From assembly GCA_916048095.2 (NCBI GenBank), contig OU696574.1:2052501-2116500 (forward strand): a stretch of 64,000 bases of DNA, read 5' to 3'. This stretch comes from Sacculina carcini. Taxonomy: Eukaryota > Arthropoda > Thecostraca > Sacculinidae. Below, piece after piece: positions 62,101-64,000 of the stretch (the stretch's first letter is position 1; every line of letters begins with the position of its first letter). Position numbers and translations under genes: made by a program. Below the pieces are notes generated by a model. The model was given only the letters and a program-made list of their open reading frames with translations. It did not search any database and was not told the origin of the DNA.

Positions 62101-64000
62101 TACTTGATTTTAAACACAAACTCAAACACATACACATAAACTTACTTGAACGTAAACACAAACTCAAACACACAAACCTAGTTGAACTTAAACACAAACT
62201 CAAACACATACACATAAACTTACTTGAACGTAAACTCAAACTCAAACATATACACATCAACTTACTTGAACTTAAACTCAAACACATGCACATAGAATGC
62301 GCGACACTCACCGGCGCGCATTGTTTCCAGCATCGACGGCTCGACAAAGCTGCGCAGCGCCTGAGACAGTGCCAGTCGAATAGCGCCCGCCTCGGCGCTG
62401 GCCGCCGCGCCCGCCATGCCGGCAAGCGGCGTGCACGTGGCAATTGGCGCCACAGCCACGGAGTCGTGCCACACACGCGCCTCCACGTCCACGCTGTCCA
62501 ACATGTCGGTCAGCTGCAGCGGGTACATGAGCTGTCGCGCGCCACAACCACCGCCACGCACGCCCACATGAACACACAGGCGTATGGTGATAATTCGGCA
62601 TCGAGAAATTAGGTGAAAATCCAACGTATATATCTAATTTAATCAATATATCCAATAAACTAATTAGAATTATTCAATAATCTATTAATTCTATAATCCA
62701 ATCTAAAATATAATATTATATAATTTACCTGTTAATAAGGTAAATGTAATATATTCATGTAGTTTTCTGGCCTCTACTGATAACGCAACAAAATCCTAGT
62801 GTGTGTGTGTATGTTAATGTCCTACAACACAAACGTGAATGTAGACGAATGTGCTTTTATTATTGTGTAATGTCGACATTGATTCGTCACTGCCGTTTAA
62901 GTATTGGTCTCCGTATGTATGTGTGTGTGAGTGTGTTGTTCGCTAGTGTATATATAATATAATATAAGTACGCATTTAAACACAGCAGTGGTGAAGGCTA
63001 ATGTTCGCTTGTGTAATTTTGCGTGGGTAAAGTCTGTCACGATCCCGGTTGGCACACCGCAGGTCCGGCCGCCACACATAAGTTATCTCGCAGTCACGCA
63101 ATCAGCACACATAAAACTGCACGACTGGGAGCACACGAAACCCGCCTTGCGGCAATTGGGCTATCACTTTGAGAAACGAACACAACCGTTTCAACTCGCC
63201 AGGGAATCGAACCCTGGACCTCTCGTGCACAGAGCATGCGTCTTAGCCACTCGGCTACGAGGCGGACTGTGGTAGTGTATCGCTAGTGTATAGAAGTGTG
63301 TGAACCCGTCGAAGCGTGTGTGTGTGTGTGTGTGTTAGACACATTGTCAGCCATTTAGTGTGAATGTCGTGTTCCTCGTTTGTTGTGTAGTCTTTTCAGC
63401 AATATACAGCCACCAATTAGGAGAAGTTTGACATCACAGCAAGAAGGGATAGTGATTCATGACACAACACACACACGCACACACACACCGTGAATTGTGT
63501 ATCTGGTAATATTGTAATGTCATTAAATCTATATAATATAGCGTGTCATACATCACATATTATATATATATCATCATTTAATAACTCATATATATAAAAC
63601 TGTGTAATCACTTTATCATATAAGCATTATTTAGTCACTTGTCAATGTTTCATGTTAGAACAAAATTATCATTATTACATAAGTCTGCAAAAGAGACAAT
63701 GTCTCAGCAGACTTTCTATATCCACTTTATATATTTATTGTTGTTATGCTATTTTCTCTTTGCTTGTGGAAAAAATACAATTTGAACTTGAACACACAGA
63801 CAGACAGACAGACACACACACCTGGAGCATTTCCAGCAGGCCGGTGCGTTGGTGCGGCTGCAGGAAGTAGGCGGCGGCTGGGTGTCCATTCACCGAGAAA
63901 TCGCCCGAGCCTCGACCACGCACCACCACATGCGCATTGGTGCGTTTACGTCGGCCCACCGCCTCGACAAACGGTCGCCCCGATTCGTCAAACGTCAACT
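28823..64000 (-). CDS. MRPS9: MRPS9 (uS9m), mitochondrial small-subunit ribosomal protein; 5' part outside window
   Basis: uS9 family protein of the mitochondrial small ribosomal subunit. Three exons are visible: 63822 to beyond 64000 ([30 protein letters not shown]), 62312-62531 ([20 protein letters not shown], then [16 protein letters not shown]) and 28823-28914 ([16 protein letters not shown] plus a basic tail to TAG). Junctions: CAG|GTGTGT to GACAG|CTCATG in phase 0; GCCG|GTGAGT to GGACAG|CGGGCC in phase 1, giving MRAAGLLT, the expected uS9 C-terminal sequence. The last intron is therefore 33,397 bp (28915-62311). The N-terminal region, long in mitochondrial S9, is off the right edge. Confidence 0.92.
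29020..29215 (+). mobile_element. LINE 3' end
   Basis: Encodes [20 protein letters not shown], then [16 protein letters not shown] and TGA at 29130. The tail has GACAGGACAGTCCGAGCG, AGCTCATTTCCTCT and GGTAAGCTCACACACAC. Antisense to MRPS9 in its last intron. Confidence 0.75.
29909..31285 (+). CDS. Acidic protein of the unknown ORF element, copy A
   Basis: The frame is open from 29816, but that codon is GTG; the first ATG is 29909, giving 458 residues to TAA at 31285. The protein is rich in Asp/Glu. It contains an internal duplication of about 38 residues: [18 protein letters not shown] and [18 protein letters not shown], each followed by an LQ/IQ helix and an acidic run. The C-terminus is basic and Cys-containing ([18 protein letters not shown]) and in this copy extends four residues beyond the others. 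No zinc knuckle, RT, nuclease, signal peptide or membrane segment is visible. I do not recognise the family. A spliced upstream exon cannot be excluded. Confidence 0.6.
   Translation: MFFKMETIMESEEEDMWDENGNEKRQRDRSIFTTSINKDETRQASKTTRSGVFDYYNPNGNKFVSMLTGLQEILQLELDSMEENDEGNTENKDNVKCNSDQTSEEPDCQSPTNNIGMTNTECVHNLKHADKSTLCGENKTVQTSHTETPDFLDFSNPTGNKFVSMLISIQKVMQTEIDRLDEEDESEKREEAPCFHKAEETFVRGVIEVPGSECCSEEQDQVQAGVSTQHHLSAMNNQLCTQTLLRNVEEENSKDAEVEDNRENNLDDLPDMSKNVDCDEKMDSSDEEDHTQLIKNTLYDLVNAACTTQGNTETCIMTRAAASQMTSDIEDNVSQKIQYLETFSSTAYDQEMVAGKERPHGSSCESPVVSEQSLICEDYQEVYNNSPCTEEKDTIGDTFIPIKEYERYESLTKKSADKARQGKISTFWSQTKTAARRVFIMAVRTCGLQRCVYDCSSI
31339..31403 (+). ncRNA. Foldable 3' module of copy A
   Basis: Outer stem GGCTA/TAGCC closes an inner CCC/GGG stem and two hairpins, CCGC-CUCUGA-GCGG and CUUUCC with GGAAAG. 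The same layout occurs at 33316-33378, 40401-40463 and 58966-59028. Possible RT recognition structure or ribozyme; unproven. Confidence 0.4.
31420..32059. repeat. Common flank module, copy 1
   Basis: Starts TTACGTTCATTGGTCATCAT near 31433, includes the hAT-like terminus GGTTGAGAACCACTG at 31650-31664, and ends at the Helitron 5' end. Further copies are at about 33464-34087 and 42160-42787; a copy split by a hAT element is at 59340-61610. Confidence 0.8.
32060..33090 (+). mobile_element. Helitron-like element, 5' part (truncated)
   Basis: Starts TCTATATATATAAAAGAGAT after an A, followed by a CTGT/GT microsatellite; cut off at the tandem-duplication junction. No Rep or helicase frame. Confidence 0.75.
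33100..35130. repeat. 1.98-kb tandem duplication, unit 2
   Basis: Second unit, slightly longer through an extra ATTACATTCTCATC-type stretch near 33410-33460 and a longer GT run. It contains the C-terminal fragment of the unknown protein (33103-33252), ending CVYDC-TGA. Confidence 0.85.
34088..37546 (+). mobile_element. Helitron-like non-autonomous element 1
   Basis: 3459 bp. It begins TCTATATATA in an A|T target and ends CTAG before T, preceded by the GC hairpin-type CCGCACAACGGGCGGGTTT. Inside are about 340-bp tandem units (34.7-35.7 kb) and then 200-400-bp units each carrying a CCGCACGACGGGCGGGT motif. One motif, CCGCCCGACGGGCGG at 35900, is a perfect palindrome. The organisation of 5' microsatellite, central tandem repeats and 3' stem-loop matches non-autonomous Helitron/Helentron elements. 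No protein-coding capacity is seen. Confidence 0.75.
35131..35740. repeat. About 340-bp tandem units inside the Helitron-like element
   Basis: Units start GATTACACAGGAATATAC and run through CGTGTAAAATTGGCAAAATT, ACACTTGAACACCGGGCG and GGAAGTTACGGCGG to GACAGCTATTATGCGCACTT. The same unit recurs in the other Helitron-like copies. Confidence 0.8.
37547..37690. repeat. Junction module, copy 1
   Basis: TTTATGATAAATTTCAACAT to CCCCGGGCCGGGGAGGCGGC and an ATT run. Also at 56529-56690 and 61725-61860. The copy next to the MRPS9 exon (61725) may be the original. Confidence 0.8.
37690..38524. repeat. AACTTACTTGAACTTAAACA minisatellite, array 1
   Basis: About 835 bp of variant units AACTTACTTGAACTTAAACA plus CAAACTCAAACACATACACA. 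Both strands are stop-free over long spans only because of the repeat. Confidence 0.92.
38964..40337 (+). CDS. Acidic protein of the unknown ORF element, copy B
   Basis: Open from 38871 (GTG) with first ATG at 38964; 457 residues from that ATG. It differs from copy A by a 9-nt in-frame insertion (EQT), a 3-nt in-frame deletion near the C-terminus and about 20 substitutions, and ends CVYDC. The NP(N/T)xxKFVSML duplication is intact. Function unknown. Confidence 0.6.
   Translation: MFVKLETIMESEEEDMWDENGNEKRQRDRSIFTTSINKDETRQASETTRSGVFDYYNPNENKFVSMLTGLQEILQLELDSMEENDEGNTGNKDNVKCNSDQTEQTSEEPDCQSPTNNIGMTNTECVHHLKHADKSTLCGENKTVQTSHTETPDFLDFSNPTGSKFVSMLISIQKVMQTEIDSLDEEDESEKREEAPCFHKAEETFVRGVIEVPGSECCSEEQDQVQAGVSTQHHLSAMNNQLCTQTLLRNVEEENSKDEEVEDNRENNLDDLPDTSKNVDYDEKMDSSDEEDHTQLIRNTLYDLVNTACTTQGNTETCIMTRAAASQMTSDIEDDVSQKIQYLETFSSTAYDQEMVAGKERPHGSSCESPVVSEQSLICEDYQEVYNYSPCTEEKDTIGDTFVPIEEYEDESLTKKSADKARQGKISTFWSQMKTAARRVFTMAVRACGLQRCVYDC
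40401..40463 (+). ncRNA. Foldable 3' module of copy B
   Basis: Same stems as in copy A, but the second hairpin carries changes (CCCCTCGGGTAAAG) that weaken it. Confidence 0.35.
40481..40526. repeat. TA array after copy B
   Basis: About 20 TA units between the element's AATAAACTCAT end and the Penelope-like element. Confidence 0.9.
40571..40608 (-). ncRNA. Hammerhead-like ribozyme motif of Penelope type
   Basis: On the minus strand: AGUAC, UUGAUAA, AGCC-loop-GGC, GAAA, CGUC, GUACU. Stem I (AGUAC/GUACU) and stem II (GCC/GGC) pair, and stem III is nearly absent, as reported for Penelope-associated hammerheads that act as dimers. The core CUGANGA reads UUGAUAA. Confidence 0.6.
40828..41106 (-). 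pseudogene. Penelope-like GIY-YIG endonuclease segment
   Basis: [20 protein letters not shown], then LEHSN; the Tyr-Ile-Gly and Arg of GIY-YIG nucleases are present. The frame continues to a stop at 40828. Confidence 0.8.
41107..41885 (-). pseudogene. Penelope-like reverse transcriptase segment
   Basis: Open from the TA array to about 41107. It has [12 protein letters not shown] (catalytic Asp pair) and [11 protein letters not shown]. The block expected just before NPLAPQL is replaced by the TA array. Confidence 0.82.
41892..41977. repeat. TA array inside the Penelope RT
   Basis: About 43 TA units; translated on the minus strand it keeps an open Ile-Tyr frame. Confidence 0.92.
42063..42128. 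repeat. TA array at the Penelope 5' side
   Basis: About 32 TA units separating the Penelope remnant from the common flank. Confidence 0.9.
42129..42787. repeat. Common flank module, copy 3
   Basis: Same order as at 31420-32059, including GGTTGAGAACCACTG, and ends at the Helitron 5' terminus. Confidence 0.8.
42788..46090 (+). mobile_element. Helitron-like non-autonomous element 2
   Basis: Starts TCTATATATATAAAAGAGAT and ends with CCGCACAACGGGCGGGTTTT-AATGCTA. It carries the 340-bp units and CCGCACGACGGGCGGGT motifs. It is nearly identical to the next element at an offset of about 3305 bp. Confidence 0.75.
46093..49789 (+). mobile_element. Helitron-like non-autonomous element 3
   Basis: Begins two bases after element 2 ends, in the same orientation, and parallels it through about 49370. 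It then diverges (poly-T block near 49430, CCGCGGGCAGC) and closes with CCGCACAACGGGCGGGTTTT. Probably one duplication of element 2 plus a further insertion. Confidence 0.7.
49790..53002 (+). mobile_element. Concatemer of short Helitron-like units
   Basis: At least five units open with ATACATAAAGAAGAAATTAT and CTGTCTGTCTGTGTATGTAT (49790, 50241, 50698, 51079, 52259). They have TGTCCCGCGGGCAGC in the middle and close with CCGCACAACGGGCGGGTTTT. Complete units are about 450 bp and abut head to tail. A duplicated piece without a 5' end is at 52675. The last unit ends CTAG at 53002, touching the next element. Confidence 0.72.
53003..56528 (+). mobile_element. Helitron-like non-autonomous element 4
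   Basis: 3526 bp from TCTATATATA to CTAG. It is a close copy of 34088-37546, including the same order of internal repeats, and is followed by the same junction and minisatellite. Confidence 0.78.
56529..57089. repeat. Junction module copy 2 and minisatellite array 2
   Basis: Junction 56529-56690, then about 400 bp of AACTTACTTGAACTTAAACA-type units. The array is half the length of array 1. Confidence 0.88.
57529..58902 (+). CDS. Acidic protein of the unknown ORF element, copy C
   Basis: Open from 57436 (GTG); first ATG 57529; 457 residues from there. It is closest to copy B, with a handful of substitutions (for example DLV to DVV and STA to SIA). Both NPxxxKFVSML repeats are intact. Function unknown. 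Confidence 0.6.
   Translation: MFFKLETIMESEEEDMWDENGNEKRQRDRSIFTTSINKDETRQASETTRSGVFDYYNPNENKFVSMLTGLQEILQLELDSMEENDEGNTGNKDNVKCNSDQTEQTSEEPDCQSPTNNIGMTNTECVHHLKHADKSTLCGENKTVQTSHTETPDFLDFSNPTGSKFVSMLISIQKVMQTEIDSLDEEDESEKREEAPCFHKAEETFVRGVIEVPGSECCSEEQDQVQAGVSTQHHLSAMNNQLCTQTLLRNVEEENSKDEEVEDNRENNLDDLPDTSKNVDCDEKMDSSDEEDHTQLIRNTLYDVVNTACTTQGNTETCIMTRAAASQMTSDIEDNVSQKIQYLETFSSIAYDQEMVAGKERPHGSSCESPVVSEQSLICEEYQELYNYSPCTEEKDTIGDTFIPIEEYEDESLTKKSADKARQGKISTFWSQTKTAARRVFTMAVRACGLQRCVYDC
58966..59028 (+). ncRNA. Foldable 3' module of copy C
   Basis: GCTA/TAGC, CCC/GGG, CCGC-CUCUGA-GCGG and CUUUCC/GGAAAG stems all possible. Confidence 0.4.
59046..59148. repeat. TA array after copy C
   Basis: TA units interrupted by TACTATACTATATATTATAC. 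Confidence 0.9.
59150..59223. repeat. Perfect 74-bp palindrome
   Basis: Two exact 37-bp inverted halves meet without spacer between 59186 and 59187 (CACAAT|ATTGTG). The halves resemble the terminal sequence of the Penelope-like element at 40530-40560 (ACTTCWTCRGRCACAAT). Confidence 0.92.
59604..60496 (+). pseudogene. hAT transposase, C-terminal part, frameshifted
   Basis: The first block, to a stop at 59828, has [36 protein letters not shown] and [17 protein letters not shown]. The frame then changes and continues as [39 protein letters not shown] and the hATC dimerisation domain [19 protein letters not shown], then ERRTRLKSD. The N-terminal BED finger and most of the catalytic core are missing. 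Confidence 0.85.
60497..61370. other. 3' non-coding part of the hAT element
   Basis: AT-rich, no further domain recognised before the terminal TACGG-type repeats. Confidence 0.7.
61614..61724 (+). mobile_element. Helitron-like 3' end fragment
   Basis: Matches the last 110 bp of the elements ending at 37546 and 56528, including CCGCACAACGGGCGGGTTTT and CTAG. Confidence 0.75.
61725..62295. repeat. Junction module copy 3 and minisatellite array 3
   Basis: Junction 61725-61860 and about 380 bp of AACTTACTTGAACTTAAACA-type units, stopping about 17 bp from the donor of the MRPS9 exon. Confidence 0.88.
62312..62531 (-). CDS. MRPS9: MRPS9 penultimate exon
   Basis: 220 nt, phase 0 in and phase 1 out. 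It encodes the central uS9 fold, including [12 protein letters not shown], equivalent to the conserved QAGAIRHGIARAL helix. A Gly/Ala-rich insert ([10 protein letters not shown]) precedes it. Donor GTGAGT; the minisatellite begins about 17 bp past the donor. Confidence 0.93.
62532..62949. other. MRPS9 intron between 62531 and 63822, left part
   Basis: AT-rich with small GT tracts; nothing else recognised. Confidence 0.6.
62950..63268 (-). mobile_element. tRNA-derived SINE
   Basis: The minus-strand head has box A TAGCCGAGTGG (63247-63257) and a perfect box B GGTTCGATTCC (63203-63213) at tRNA spacing, in a Ser/Leu-like tRNA head. A non-tRNA body follows (GCGAGTTGAAACGG, TTGCCGCAAGGCGGG, and so on). 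It shares orientation with MRPS9. A functional tRNA is unlikely because the acceptor stem does not close properly. Confidence 0.72.
63269..63821. other. MRPS9 intron, right part
   Basis: GT tract at 63317-63334, CA tract at 63467-63488, otherwise AT-rich. No coding signal. Confidence 0.6.
63822..64000 (-). CDS. MRPS9: MRPS9 internal exon (partial)
   Basis: Carries the uS9 signature [15 protein letters not shown] followed by [15 protein letters not shown]. It ends LLEMLQ in phase 0, and the donor GTGTGTGTG runs straight into a GT/CTGT repeat. The exon's 5' end is outside the window. Confidence 0.93.

Noticed and set aside
63180..63268. Functional tRNA gene on the minus strand
   Set aside because: Good A and B boxes, but acceptor-stem pairing is poor and a SINE-type body follows; a relic head occurs at 22690.

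Overview
This window is eukaryotic and almost certainly from an invertebrate animal. The genes have GT-AG introns and GC-rich exons sit in AT-rich introns. CA/GT and TA microsatellites are very dense, and many transposon classes occur: CR1/L2-like LINEs, Penelope-like, LTR, hAT, pogo-like, Helitron-like and tRNA-derived SINEs. I cannot place the species from sequence alone.

Three protein-coding genes are recognisable, each rebuilt exon by exon with compatible splice phases. (1) ASCC3, minus strand, 25552 down to 818 and continuing off the left edge. Twenty-four exons join in one frame over 5127 nt (1709 codons). They carry the N-terminal region, the whole first Ski2-like helicase cassette with its Sec63 domain, and most of the RecA core of the second cassette. 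(2) VBP1 (prefoldin subunit 3), plus strand, two coding exons (26530-26841 and 28047-28325) giving 196 residues; it is head to head with ASCC3 across about 1 kb. (3) MRPS9 (mitochondrial ribosomal protein uS9m), minus strand, entering from the right edge (63822-64000), then exon 62312-62531, then a terminal exon at 28823-28914 tail to tail with VBP1. Its last intron is 33.4 kb and contains everything from about 29 to 62 kb.

The ASCC3 introns hold a 1.57-kb LTR element with two identical 428-bp LTRs and a 5-bp target duplication, a solo LTR of the same family, and five LINE 3' ends, all antisense to ASCC3 and each ending in a CA repeat. They also hold two TA-flanked MITEs, a SINE, a decayed reverse transcriptase fragment and several short dispersed repeats. 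A 40-bp minisatellite there repeats the exon 7 splice donor itself.

The MRPS9 last intron is a repeated composite. The module Helitron-like element, short junction, 41-bp-type minisatellite, unknown ORF element, TA array, common flank recurs along the intron. The unknown element (about 1.95 kb, copies at 29470, 38525 and 57090, plus a tail at 33100) carries a 488-489-codon open frame for an acidic protein with an internal repeat that I do not recognise. Its 3' end looks structured. A Penelope-like element with a hammerhead-like motif and a frameshifted hAT element have landed in different repeats of the composite.
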